The notes under the pieces were generated by a model that saw only the letters and a program-made list of their open reading frames with translations, had not been told where the DNA came from and searched no databases. From positions 355,460-419,459 of the forward strand of contig PHAR01000002.1 in assembly GCA_002840405.1 (NCBI GenBank): 64,000 nucleotides of DNA, written 5' to 3'. Both the position numbers and the translations under genes were made by a program. The stretch comes from Deltaproteobacteria bacterium HGW-Deltaproteobacteria-8 (lineage in GTDB: Bacteria > Desulfobacterota > Desulfovibrionia > Desulfovibrionales > Desulfovibrionaceae). Shown here in pieces: positions 44,962 to 55,290 of this stretch. Numbering within the stretch: position 1 is the first letter of the stretch; each line of letters starts with the position of its first letter.

Positions 44962-45873
44962 TCAAGGCGCAGGGTCTGATTCCGGTTCGGCCGCGCGTTT
45001 TGCGAGGACAAGCACATGCAGATTCGGCAGGGCGATGCCGAAGAGGATCAGGGCCATGCCCGCCACCTGCACAGCAACAATGTCCTCGCCCAGGACCAGG
45101 GCCGAGGCCAGCACTGTGGTGATGGGCTCGATGGTGGAGCAGATGGAGGCCTTGGCGCTGCCCACCAGCTCAACAGCGCGATATAAGAGGGTTACGGCCA
45201 GCGCGGTGGGCACAAGCCCAAGCAGAACGCTCAAGGCCTTGGAGGACAGGTCAAGCTCCATGAAGCCCGTGGGCGGGGCCAGGAGTGTGTAGACCAGGCC
45301 TGTGGCGATGACGACATAGACGGAGATGGTGCGGGGGTTCTCGCCCTTGAGCAGGTACTCCAGGCAGAGCAGGTACAGGGAGAAGATGAGCATGGAGGCC
45401 ACGGCCAGGGTCAGCCCGGTCTGGCTGATGCTGCGCAGGAAGGCGTCGTAGAAGACCAGTCCGCAGCCCGCCACCAGCAGAGAAAGGGAAAGGGCCACCA
45501 CGCGGTCCAGCCGGGTCTTGAAGAGCAGGGCGGAGAGAAGCGTCACCGCCACGGGATAGAAATAGAGGATGAGCGAGGTCGTGGCCGCCGGGATGTACTT
45601 GAGGGACGACATGAAGCACAGGCTCTGCACCGGGTACAGGCCGATGCCGAGAAATGCGGCCTTGAGCAGAGTCTTGGGCCCGGCGCGCAGCACGGAGCGG
45701 TCCGTTAGGGCGAACCACCCGAGCAGCATCAGGCTGGCGAAGCCGAAGCGGTATTGCAGGATCTCCGTGGGTGCAAAGCCGCGCGCCAACGCCAGCTTGC
45801 CCAGCACGGCGAGCATGCCGAAGCAGGCCGCCGAGAGCGCTGCGTAGATGAAACCCTTGGACCCCTGCCCCAC
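44962..45873 (-). CDS. EamA/DMT-family ten-helix transporter
   Basis: The 303-residue product has ten membrane helices in two EamA repeats (FIYAALSAACFGMLAVLGKL at the start of the first; LGLVPTALAVTLLYRAVELV and GEDIVAVQVAGMALILFGI in the second). Proteins of this type export amino acids, purines or other metabolites; the substrate cannot be predicted. The start is GTG at 45873 with a G5 ribosome site 7 nt upstream. It stands alone between PilZ and DUF4139 genes. Confidence 0.88.
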   Translation of the reverse strand: MGQGSKGFIYAALSAACFGMLAVLGKLALARGFAPTEILQYRFGFASLMLLGWFALTDRSVLRAGPKTLLKAAFLGIGLYPVQSLCFMSSLKYIPAATTSLILYFYPVAVTLLSALLFKTRLDRVVALSLSLLVAGCGLVFYDAFLRSISQTGLTLAVASMLIFSLYLLCLEYLLKGENPRTISVYVVIATGLVYTLLAPPTGFMELDLSSKALSVLLGLVPTALAVTLLYRAVELVGSAKASICSTIEPITTVLASALVLGEDIVAVQVAGMALILFGIALPNLHVLVLAKRAAEPESDPAP

Positions 45874-45960
45874 GTGAGCACCCCCTGTGTATGGCGTGGG
45901 CAGTGAGCTACGCGAAGATCATCCGGAGAGCAAGGGCGCAAGGAAACGAAACACGCTGCC

Positions 45961-47358
45961 CTAGAGCTCCGTGGTGAAGGAGTACGTGACCAGGTAGGGC
46001 TCCTGCCCGGTGTGCGCGGGCACATCCACCGCGAACTCCAGCACCCCGGACGAGGGCTTGGACCACTTCTGGGAGGCGCTGTGCACCTTCCATTTACCGG
46101 GCAGCAGTTCCTGGAGCACGATGTGCTGGGCCTTGGCCTTGGAATTCCTCAGACGCAATTCCCAGGAGCACTTGTAGCTGTTCTTGCCGGTCTTCTCGAA
46201 CTCCATGGCCACGCGCTCGACGGTGATGTCGAAGACCTGGCCCAGGCGCGCTTCCACAAGGCCGCCAACAGGGGTGCGCTCCAGCGGGGCTTCGCCCAGA
46301 AAGTGCGTGCTTTCGCCGTCTTTCTGAAAGGCTCTGAGGGTCCCCTTGGGCAGCGGAAGCCCTAAACCAAGGGACTCGGCGTTCCGAAAAGATATGATGG
46401 CGTCGAGGCGTTCCTTGATGGGGTCGGCTTCGCGGCCGGAGGGCAGGGCGTTGGCCCGGCCAAGCAGCTTCCGGCTCACGTCGAGGCGCCCGGAGTCGAA
46501 AAGCTGGACCTGGCGGGACTGCTGGTTGGCCAGGGTCACGGGCCGCTTCAGGGGGTAGAGGTGGTACTCGAACAGTTCTTCGGGTGCGTTGGTTGCGTCC
46601 ATGGATTCTGACGCAGACATGGCTTTGGCCGCGAACAAGGCTCTTGGGGCGAATTGCGGAACGCTGCGGGGCTCTCCGGCCAGGAGCTCCAAGGCCGCCT
46701 TTTCGAAATCAGCGCCGGAGCGGTTCTGGAGGGTCACCCATCCTGTGAGCGTGCCGCTGGTTGCAGCCTTGTTCATTGCCAATACGTAGTCCATGCGCCA
46801 GGAAATTTCCTTGGCGATATAGGTCAGCTCTATGGTTTGATCAGCCGGACCAGTGTTTTTGAGGTTCACTGTCAGCCTGGGGCGCGGGGAGAGGCCCTTG
46901 GGCAGCTCTGGGTAGATGATGGCCTCAAAGGGACCGGCATAGACCGCGCCGTCGATGAGGAACACCGGGGCCTCGTCCGTGGACAAAAGAGTCGCCTCCT
47001 TCTGGATGCGGCCGTCGCGTGTCTTGCCGTCGGGCAGGATGAGGGTGACCTTGTTGCCCAGGTTCCTGCGCAGGAGGTTTGTCGGGGTGAGCAGATCTTC
47101 GTCCAGGCTCAGGTCGCGGAGGACGAAATCGCGCGGCGCGGTCCTGGAGCGGACCTGAAGGGTGTGCGGGTCAAGGGTGGCTGGAAGGTTCGTCAAAAGC
47201 ACGCTGGCCTCGCCCTTGGGGAGTGTCAGGTGTCGCAGTTCTGTAACAAGGGCTTGGCCGTTTTGCTGCACAACGAGCCTGGTTTTCCCGATATCCTGGG
47301 CCGAAATGTCCGTAGGGAAGATGAAGAGCAGGGCCAGGGTCAGGAGTATGTATTTCAC
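45961..47358 (-). CDS. DUF4139-domain secreted protein
   Basis: The 465-residue product has an N-terminal signal (KYILLTLALLFIFPTDISA). It resembles DUF4139 proteins: an N-terminal beta domain (RLVVQQNGQALVTELRHLTL), then LTVNLKNTGPADQTIELTYIAKEISWRMDYVLAM and WVTLQNRSGADFEKAALELLAGE, which are typical of the family, and a C-terminal beta sandwich. Function is unknown. I chose the GTG at 47358 because GGAGG sits 5 nt upstream; the ATG at 47394 has none. It is alone and divergent from motA. Confidence 0.8.
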   Translation of the reverse strand: MKYILLTLALLFIFPTDISAQDIGKTRLVVQQNGQALVTELRHLTLPKGEASVLLTNLPATLDPHTLQVRSRTAPRDFVLRDLSLDEDLLTPTNLLRRNLGNKVTLILPDGKTRDGRIQKEATLLSTDEAPVFLIDGAVYAGPFEAIIYPELPKGLSPRPRLTVNLKNTGPADQTIELTYIAKEISWRMDYVLAMNKAATSGTLTGWVTLQNRSGADFEKAALELLAGEPRSVPQFAPRALFAAKAMSASESMDATNAPEELFEYHLYPLKRPVTLANQQSRQVQLFDSGRLDVSRKLLGRANALPSGREADPIKERLDAIISFRNAESLGLGLPLPKGTLRAFQKDGESTHFLGEAPLERTPVGGLVEARLGQVFDITVERVAMEFEKTGKNSYKCSWELRLRNSKAKAQHIVLQELLPGKWKVHSASQKWSKPSSGVLEFAVDVPAHTGQEPYLVTYSFTTEL

Positions 47359-47450
47359 GGCATCCTCCGATGAAAGCGGGGATTTTTTGTGCATGATGGA
47401 AGGCTACCATGTTTTCAGCCTTTGTCCAACACTGTCAACATGTTATAGAA

Positions 47451-47466
47451 AGAGTCTAAAGACTCT
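47451..47466. promoter_or_regulatory. 16-bp palindrome in the region between DUF4139 gene and motA
   Basis: AGAGTCT-AA-AGACTCT is a perfect palindrome in the AT-rich divergent region 47359-47632. It may be an operator. A direct repeat GTTGCAA...GTTGCAA follows about 25 bp later. No sigma-28 or sigma-54 promoter is convincing here. Confidence 0.35.
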
Positions 47467-47632
47467 TTAACTATAGACAAATTCGTTAGTTGCAAGATTG
47501 TTGCAAATGAGTACTTTACAAAAGGTCACAATTTGATTCAATAAGTATTCCTAGGCGTTCCTGCTGCGTAGAATCCCAGGCCGCCTGATCCAGCCGCCTT
47601 TTCCTTGGCGGGCACGAGGAGATCACAGCGTT

Positions 47633-48490
47633 ATGTTCGCGATCATAGGAATTTTTGTGGTGCTTGGCTGCGTGGTGGGCGGGTACATGCTCGAGGGAGG
47701 ACCCCTGGCTGTTCTCTGGCAGCCCATTGAGCTGCTGATCATCGGCGGCGCAGCCGTGGGCTCGTTTTTCATTGCTTCGCCCAAGAGCATCATTTTTGGT
47801 ACCATCAAGAAGGCCTTCAAGGTCTTCACCGCTTCTGAGGCCAGCAAACAGACCTTTCTGGACATCCTGAGCGTCATCTACACGCTGATGAACATGGCCC
47901 GTCGCGATGGCATCGTGTCCATCGAGACCCATGTGAACAAGCCTGATGGCAGCGCCGTGTTCGCGCGTTTCCCTTCTGTGCTGAAAAACCATGAGGTCCG
48001 CGACTTCATCTGCGACAACTTCAAGGTCCTCCTGGCCGGCAACATTGAGCCGCACCAGTTTGAGGCCCTCATGGACATCGACATGGCGGCCTCGCACAAG
48101 CACGAGTCCAATACGCCAAATGCCATCAACAAGGTGGCCGACTCCCTGCCGGGCCTTGGCATCGTTGCTGCGGTGCTCGGAATCGTGCTCACCATGGGCA
48201 AGATCAACGAACCGCCTGAGGTCCTCGGACACAGCATCGGCGCGGCCCTGGTCGGCACCTTCCTGGGCATTCTCATGTGCTACGGCTTTGCCGGTCCAAT
48301 GGCCCAGAACCTGGAGTACCAGGTGAAAGAGACACATTCCATGCTGGAGGTCGTCAAGGCTGGACTGGTCGGCTTTTCAAGTGGCTTCCCGCCCATGCTG
48401 GCGGTTGAGGCTGCGCGTCGCGCGGTTTCCGGACCGGCGCGGCCCACCTTTGAAGAACTGGAAGGAGCCTTGAAGGGTGGCCAAAAGTAA
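47633..48490 (+). CDS. motA: Flagellar motor stator protein MotA
   Basis: The 285-residue product has four membrane helices: two at the N-terminus (FAIIGIFVVLGCVVGGYML, PIELLIIGGAAVGSFFI) and two late (SLPGLGIVAAVLGIVLTM, GAALVGTFLGILMCYGFAGP), which carry the two functionally important Pro residues. The cytoplasmic loop between holds the charged segment that contacts FliG. With MotB it forms the ion-conducting stator. GAGGAG lies about 11 nt before the ATG. The 3' end overlaps motB by 14 nt. Confidence 0.95.
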   Translation: MFAIIGIFVVLGCVVGGYMLEGGPLAVLWQPIELLIIGGAAVGSFFIASPKSIIFGTIKKAFKVFTASEASKQTFLDILSVIYTLMNMARRDGIVSIETHVNKPDGSAVFARFPSVLKNHEVRDFICDNFKVLLAGNIEPHQFEALMDIDMAASHKHESNTPNAINKVADSLPGLGIVAAVLGIVLTMGKINEPPEVLGHSIGAALVGTFLGILMCYGFAGPMAQNLEYQVKETHSMLEVVKAGLVGFSSGFPPMLAVEAARRAVSGPARPTFEELEGALKGGQK

Positions 48491-49253
48491 GGGGTCGCCG
48501 AACATCATCATCATCAAGAAGGTTGATGGAGGGCATGCGGCGCATCACGGCGGAAGCTGGAAGGTGGCCTATGCTGACTTCGTCACCGCCATGATGGCCT
48601 TCTTCCTGCTCATGTGGCTCATCGCGGCCCTGAAGCCGCAGCAGAAGGAGTCCCTGGCCATTGTCTTCAAGGACATCAAGGGCAACCCCACCGAGATCAA
48701 GCAGGGCGTCTCGCCCATGTCCTTCATCCCCAAGGACGCCAAAATCGGCGTGGCCGAAATGAATCTTTCCGAAAAGGACAAGCTCAAGTACGAGGTGGCC
48801 CTGCTGGTGAAGGAGCTTTTGGCCAAGGATAAGGACCTGCAAAGCAATTCCGGCATCAGCTCGGACAACGCGGGCGTACTCATGCAGGTGAGCAACGCCG
48901 TCATGTTCGCCCCGAACTCCGCAGTGCTCAAGCCCGAGGCCGCGATGCTGCTCAACGGCGTGACCGACATCCTCCTGGCCCAGAAGGTCGATCTGGTTAT
49001 CCGCGGGCATACGGACGACACGGAGACCGGCAATGGCCTGTATCCCTCCAAGTGGGAGCTCTCCGCCGCCCGTGCGGCTGCCTGCCTGCGCTACATCCTG
49101 GGCAAAGGCAACGGCGCCATAGCTGCCACGCGCATGCGCGCCGCCGGCTACGCCGACTCTCGGCCCCAGGTGCCCGTGTTCGACGACACCAGCCGGGCGG
49201 CCAACAGGCGCGTTGAGTTCTATTACCACAGCCCGGAAACAGAGACCTGGTAG
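48477..49253 (+). CDS. motB: Flagellar motor stator protein MotB
   Basis: The 258-residue product has a cytoplasmic N-terminus, one membrane helix with the essential Asp (WKVAYADFVTAMMAFFLLMW), a plug/linker and a C-terminal OmpA-like peptidoglycan domain (LVIRGHTDDTETGNG, SAARAAACLRYIL, NRRVEFYY). It anchors the stator to the wall. The start is GTG at 48477 inside motA, with GAAGGAG 9 nt upstream. A perfect terminator follows. Confidence 0.95.
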   Translation: MAKSKGSPNIIIIKKVDGGHAAHHGGSWKVAYADFVTAMMAFFLLMWLIAALKPQQKESLAIVFKDIKGNPTEIKQGVSPMSFIPKDAKIGVAEMNLSEKDKLKYEVALLVKELLAKDKDLQSNSGISSDNAGVLMQVSNAVMFAPNSAVLKPEAAMLLNGVTDILLAQKVDLVIRGHTDDTETGNGLYPSKWELSAARAAACLRYILGKGNGAIAATRMRAAGYADSRPQVPVFDDTSRAANRRVEFYYHSPETETW

Positions 49254-49268
49254 GCTCCCCTGCATTGC

Positions 49269-49304
49269 CAATGAAAAGGCCCCCGGATGGGGGCCTTTTC
49301 ATTG
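49269..49304. terminator. Bidirectional terminator after motB
   Basis: A perfect 16-bp inverted repeat encloses a GGAT loop; the inner GGCCCCC/GGGGGCC stem is flanked by A4 and T4. It serves motAB and the convergent hydrolase gene. Confidence 0.93.
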
Positions 49305-49323
49305 CGTGGGAGCGGGTGCGCGG

Positions 49324-50307
49324 CTAGCAGGAGCGGAAGTTCAAGTCCACGATGAGGTTGCGGTGCTCGTCGTGGTCTTCGAGGCGGCCCTTTTTCATGG
49401 CGTCGTACATGTGCAGAAAGACCTTGCCGGGTTCGCCCTTCTCATCGGTCAGGAAGTATGTATGCCCGTTTGGGCGGTCGTATTTGTTGTTCACGTCGTC
49501 GCAATCCACAGAATAGACGTTCTTTGGCGTCAGCTGGATGTTGTCCGGACCGGTGTGGCCCAGACGGCGCGAGGCCGAATCCGCACCGAGCGGTCCGACG
49601 CTTCCGGTGCCGAGGATTCGGTCGTCGGTGGCGTAGTAGACAATGACGTTGCGCGCGGTGTGGCAGATGTACCGGCCTTCGCGGTTGCGTTCCAGGGCCT
49701 CGTTGAACACGTCGGCGGCCAGCATGTAGATGTTGCGGAACATGAGCGGCACCTGTTCCTTGCGGTGGTAGCGCGACCAGCAGAACAGAGCCTGGCGCAG
49801 GACGCGGTTGCCCATGGAGTGCGCCATGACGCTCAGGCGTTTGAGGCAGGGGGCTTCGCCGAACTTCACGGACTCGCGCCAGACCAGGAACTTTTCCAGG
49901 GCCCGGGCAAAGGCGATGCCGCTGCCCTCGGCGGCAATATGGTCCTCGTGGAAGTCCTTGAGCACGCCCGAGCCGTTGTCGCAGGGCCAGATGACCGGCA
50001 CAACATCCACCAGCCCCTTGTCTTGCTCATCGAACAGGGCCTGGAGTCTCTCGGCCACGGGAAAGATGTGTTCCTCCGGGAGCTGGGCGGAGTCGTGGAT
50101 GTAGAAAAGAATCTGTCGCGCTGGAGACTTGCGCATGGCTTTCATGAAGTTCTCGCTGCCCAGCTCCACATAGGCCTTCTTGCTGTCGTCGCGCCAGCAG
50201 AAGTACACGGATTGGGAGGCTTCATTATTGTCCAGGTCGAAGCTCACCTTGCGCATGTCATTGGATTTGTTTCCTTCGACAAACGGCCTGTTGGTGATGA
50301 AGAACAT
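49324..50307 (-). CDS. Alpha/beta hydrolase of the DUF900 type
   Basis: The 327-residue product has a DUF900-like core: RQILFYIHDSAQ as the strand leading to the oxyanion region, the nucleophile elbow SVMAHSMGNRVL (GxSxG form AHSMG), and a conserved ADVFNEAL helix after it. The usual later Asp and His are not certain; NGHTYF near 300 may supply the His. There is no signal peptide, so it is cytosolic. Substrate unknown. AAGGAG lies 8 nt before the ATG. It is alone between motAB and a glycosyltransferase. Confidence 0.8.
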   Translation of the reverse strand: MFFITNRPFVEGNKSNDMRKVSFDLDNNEASQSVYFCWRDDSKKAYVELGSENFMKAMRKSPARQILFYIHDSAQLPEEHIFPVAERLQALFDEQDKGLVDVVPVIWPCDNGSGVLKDFHEDHIAAEGSGIAFARALEKFLVWRESVKFGEAPCLKRLSVMAHSMGNRVLRQALFCWSRYHRKEQVPLMFRNIYMLAADVFNEALERNREGRYICHTARNVIVYYATDDRILGTGSVGPLGADSASRRLGHTGPDNIQLTPKNVYSVDCDDVNNKYDRPNGHTYFLTDEKGEPGKVFLHMYDAMKKGRLEDHDEHRNLIVDLNFRSC

Positions 50308-50418
50308 GCGTGGCTCCTTTGCTGGTCACTCGCAAAACGTGGGATTTCGTTCTTGCATAGTATCCTTAATGAGTTCTCCTTGTCCAGTATTCGGCTGGCT
50401 GATGGAATGGGCGGGCAG

Positions 50419-51297
50419 TCACAGGCATTGCGACAGGTGATCGGAGACGATGTCCTGGGTGGCGAAGCAAATGACCTTGCGGAACCTGTTCCAGACCAGG
50501 GCCTCCAGCTTGTATGATTCGCATAAAGCGCAGGAGGTCAGGTGCGCGCCATGAACCGGCAGGAATCTGCGTCCCACGCGCAGTGGGCGCAGGCCGGTGT
50601 CGTAGGCGTGGACGTTGGCCTGGAACTGCTCGATGTTGCGCTTGCGGGCCAGCCTGGACTTGAGGGGCAGCATGCGCGAATCGTAGCTCTGGTCGGCGTT
50701 GTGCAGAACGTGGCCCGCGCCGTCCACGGCAATGTTCATGCGCCCGCTCATGCCCACACGAACGCCGAAGTCCGAGTCCTCCTCGCCGTACACGCCATAG
50801 TCCTCGCAAAAATTGCCCAGCTGGGCGCGCACCGCGCGCGAGGTGAGCAGGCAGGCTCCGCCGCAGAACTCCACCTCAAATACTGCGGTGGGACCGACGT
50901 ACAGGCTAGGCACGGCGTTGTCTGCGATGACCTTGTAGGCCACCGCGCCGACGTTGGCGCCCGGCTTGAAGAACTGCGTCAGGTTTGTCAGCCAGCCGTT
51001 GTGCAGCACTTCCATGTCGTTGTCGAGCTTGAGGAAAAACTCGGCGTCCGCTGCGGCCCAGCCGGTGTTGCAGGCGCAGGCCACGCCCATGTTCTTCTCG
51101 AACAGGGTGAGGTGCTGGATGCGGCCCTGGGCCAAAAGTTCCCGGAGATAGGCGCGGGTGCCGTCGTCGCTTGCATTGTCCACCACGCACAGCGAGTGAG
51201 GCTCGCGCGTGTGGCGCAGCACGGACTCGATGGTCCGGCGGGTGAGCGCGAGACGGTTGTGGGTGACCACGGTGATGTTTACGAGGGGACGCTGCAT
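50419..51297 (-). CDS. GT2-family glycosyltransferase
   Basis: The 292-residue product has a GT-A fold: NITVVTHNRLALTRRTIESV, VVDNASDDGTRAYL and the metal-binding DND in FLKLDNDMEV. GEEDSDFGVR is the acceptor/catalytic Asp region. A C-terminal ~70 residues with three Cys follow, unlike the core family. It transfers a sugar from a nucleotide donor to an unknown acceptor. Two adjacent ATGs (51300 and 51297) follow GGAGG; the second has the better spacing. Confidence 0.88.
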   Translation of the reverse strand: MQRPLVNITVVTHNRLALTRRTIESVLRHTREPHSLCVVDNASDDGTRAYLRELLAQGRIQHLTLFEKNMGVACACNTGWAAADAEFFLKLDNDMEVLHNGWLTNLTQFFKPGANVGAVAYKVIADNAVPSLYVGPTAVFEVEFCGGACLLTSRAVRAQLGNFCEDYGVYGEEDSDFGVRVGMSGRMNIAVDGAGHVLHNADQSYDSRMLPLKSRLARKRNIEQFQANVHAYDTGLRPLRVGRRFLPVHGAHLTSCALCESYKLEALVWNRFRKVICFATQDIVSDHLSQCL

Positions 51298-51375
51298 CAT
51301 GCCTCCAGATGTCCTGGGGGATGAAGCAAAAAGCATACCCGGCACCTTTTGCCGCAGGGGCGCCGGTGGCGAGCG

Positions 51376-51407
51376 GTTTACGGGCAGCGGGGTTTACGGG
51401 CAGCGGG
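51376..51407. repeat. Two tandem copies of a 16-bp unit at the carbonic anhydrase stop
   Basis: GTTTACGGGCAGCGGG is repeated exactly. The copy nearer the gene contains the TAA stop. It looks like a recent slippage duplication. Confidence 0.8.
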
Positions 51408-52038
51408 GGACCAGGAGCTCGAAGGCTTTCGTCTCCGGCAGGTAGCTGAACAGCTCGCCGGATTCGAAGTCGAAGTACCAGCCGTGCAGGTACAGCTTGC
51501 CTGCCTCCACGCGCTCGCGCACCCAGGGGAAGGACAGCAGGTTTTCAAGGGAGATGAGGATGGCCGCCTGCTCACAGGCGCGCTGCTGGACGTTTGCGTC
51601 GCGCGTCGACAGCTCCTCCAAAACCTGGTCGCGGGCCTTGGCAGCGATATCCACCCAGGCGTCGATGAAGGCGCCGCTGCGCCCGCCGCCGCCCACGCGC
51701 AGCAGGGCCTTGATGCCGCCGCAGTTGCAGTGCCCGAGCACGATGATGTGTTCCACTTCGAGCGAGCGCACGGCGAACTCCACCGCCGCGCTGACGCCGT
51801 GATGGCCGCCGTCGTCCTCGCAAGGGGGCACCAGGTTGGCCACGTTGCGCACCACGAAGAGTTCGCCCGGGGCGCAGCCGGTGAGCAGCGCCGGATCCAC
51901 GCGGGAGTCGGAGCAGCCGATGAGCAGGGCACGGGGCTTCTGTTCCTCCCGCAGGTTCTGGAAGACCGTGGAATCGGCGCAGAAGTAGTCTTTCTGGAAG
52001 CGTTTGAATCCGAAGATGAACTTGGCGATATCACTCAT
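51394..52038 (-). CDS. can: Cytosolic beta-class carbonic anhydrase
   Basis: The 214-residue product lacks a signal peptide. Zinc and catalytic motifs: IGCSDSRVDP, VVRNVANLVPP, GVSAAVEFAVRSL and VLGHCNCGGI (His and Cys ligands). It matches the plant/E. coli Can-like beta-CA type and would supply bicarbonate to carboxylases such as the pyruvate carboxylase at 36.8 kb. AGGA lies upstream of the ATG. The window's other beta-CA (23.3 kb) is periplasmic. Confidence 0.93.
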   Translation of the reverse strand: MSDIAKFIFGFKRFQKDYFCADSTVFQNLREEQKPRALLIGCSDSRVDPALLTGCAPGELFVVRNVANLVPPCEDDGGHHGVSAAVEFAVRSLEVEHIIVLGHCNCGGIKALLRVGGGGRSGAFIDAWVDIAAKARDQVLEELSTRDANVQQRACEQAAILISLENLLSFPWVRERVEAGKLYLHGWYFDFESGELFSYLPETKAFELLVPRCP

Positions 52039-52128
52039 TATTGGTCCTGCGCTTGCGGGCTTGTGCCGTGGCGAGCAACGTCGTGGGGCTCGGGTAAAAA
52101 AAGCTTTGCCGGATGCCCGGCTGGGCGC

Positions 52129-54063
<1,935 letters not shown>

Positions 54064-54348
54064 GCCCGGTTTCGTATGCTGGCGAGGGCTGCGGGTCAAG
54101 GTGCGGATGTGGGGTCCCCTGAATTTCATGGCGCGGCTTGAGCGTGTCCGGCAGGTGGCGAAGCAGTGTGGCATCAACGGCAAGGCATGGCCTGCGCGGG
54201 TCAGCCTGCCCGACCCCCGGGCACGGATTTAGGCACATGCGTTGCGTCAACCAAGGGGCGCCCTCCCAGCCCCTTGCACAGTAACTTCCGCCCATGGTAT
54301 GAATGAACAGCTCTTTTCGACCCCGCGCCGCACAAGGAGGAACCAGCC

Positions 54349-54858
54349 ATGCGCAATCGCACAGCCGCACTGACGCTTTGCTGCCTGCTGTTCTCGTCCG
54401 TCATCGCCAACCCGGTCCTGGCCCAGGATATGCCCCAAGAATGCAAGGACGCCATGGAGAGCCGGAGCCCTCCCTCACAGGTGGATCTCTTCACCAGCTG
54501 CCTGGAAACCGGGCGCTTGAGCGGCGACACCAAGGCCACCACCCTCAAGCAGCGGGCCGTGGCCTACATGCACCTCGGCAACCACCAGCTCGCCCTTGCG
54601 GACATCGAGGAAGCCAGCAAGCTCACGCCTGGGGACGCCGATGTCTATTACCTCCGAGGCTTTGCCTACCGCGCCCTCGGCAAGTACGACCGGGCCATTC
54701 AGGACAGCACCCGGGCCATCAACCTGGATTCGAACTTTGCCGGAGCCTATGCCAACCGCGCCTTCGCCTACAAGGCGCTGGGCAACATCAACCGGGCCAA
54801 GTCCGATGCCCTGCGCGCCCAGTCGATCAACCCGAACGTCAAGGTGCCGAGGTTCTAA
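54349..54858 (+). CDS. Small periplasmic TPR protein
   Basis: The 169-residue product has a signal peptide (ALTLCCLLFSSVIANPVLA|QD) and about three TPR units (AVAYMHLGNHQLALADIEEA, YLRGFAYRALGKYDRAIQDS, YANRAFAYKALGNINRAKSD). Two Cys (ECKDAM, SCLETG) may form a disulfide. It is likely a periplasmic protein-binding scaffold; partner unknown. AAGGAGG lies 8 nt before the ATG. A terminator follows at 54993. Confidence 0.85.
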   Translation: MRNRTAALTLCCLLFSSVIANPVLAQDMPQECKDAMESRSPPSQVDLFTSCLETGRLSGDTKATTLKQRAVAYMHLGNHQLALADIEEASKLTPGDADVYYLRGFAYRALGKYDRAIQDSTRAINLDSNFAGAYANRAFAYKALGNINRAKSDALRAQSINPNVKVPRF

Positions 54859-54992
54859 GACGGTGCAGCAGTTTTCCGGGACCGGACGTACGCTCCAGAC
54901 CCTTCGCTATGGGCCGCCAGCCGCCCCGTGGAGAAGTGTCACAGGCGATGGACCGGCGCTTACAGCTGCCCAGCCAAAGGTCGCAGACAGAG

Positions 54993-55020
54993 AACCCCGG
55001 ATGTCCTTCCCGGGGTTTTC
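54993..55020 (+). terminator. Terminator after the TPR gene
   Basis: AACCCCGG and CCGGGGTT with a 9-nt loop are followed by TTCTGTTT. A related hairpin lies at 61070. Confidence 0.7.
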
Positions 55021-55290
55021 TGTTTAAAATACGATGTGTTCTGTACTTGTCTGGACAATCTTGGAAGGAGCAAGGCGGCATCGCCAGGATTCCGTCGAGA
55101 GCAATCTGTCGTACTCTGTGAGATTTCGACAAGCATATCAGCAAAGAGAGGCATTTGATCGAATGCTTCTTTTTCAGGATCAGAGAGTCCTATCGAAACG
55201 CCATACGCTATGAGAAACTGGCGGCAACTTTCATGACCATGGCTGTCATCGCAGAGTGCCTGATCTGGCGTGAATATTTAGAAACAAGCA
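55021..55290. other. Non-coding stretch before the HD-GYP gene
   Basis: An AT-richer gap of ~270 bp between the TPR terminator and the convergent HD-GYP gene end. A short frame at 55155-55340 lacks a ribosome site and overlaps the HD-GYP gene. No RNA or repeat is seen apart from TTCTGTACT at 55039, shared with the 61.1 kb hairpin region. Confidence 0.45.

Noticed and set aside
42954..45017. 687-codon minus-strand frame spanning the PEP synthase-like gene end and PilZ
   Set aside because: It crosses two real genes and a terminator in another frame and carries no domain.
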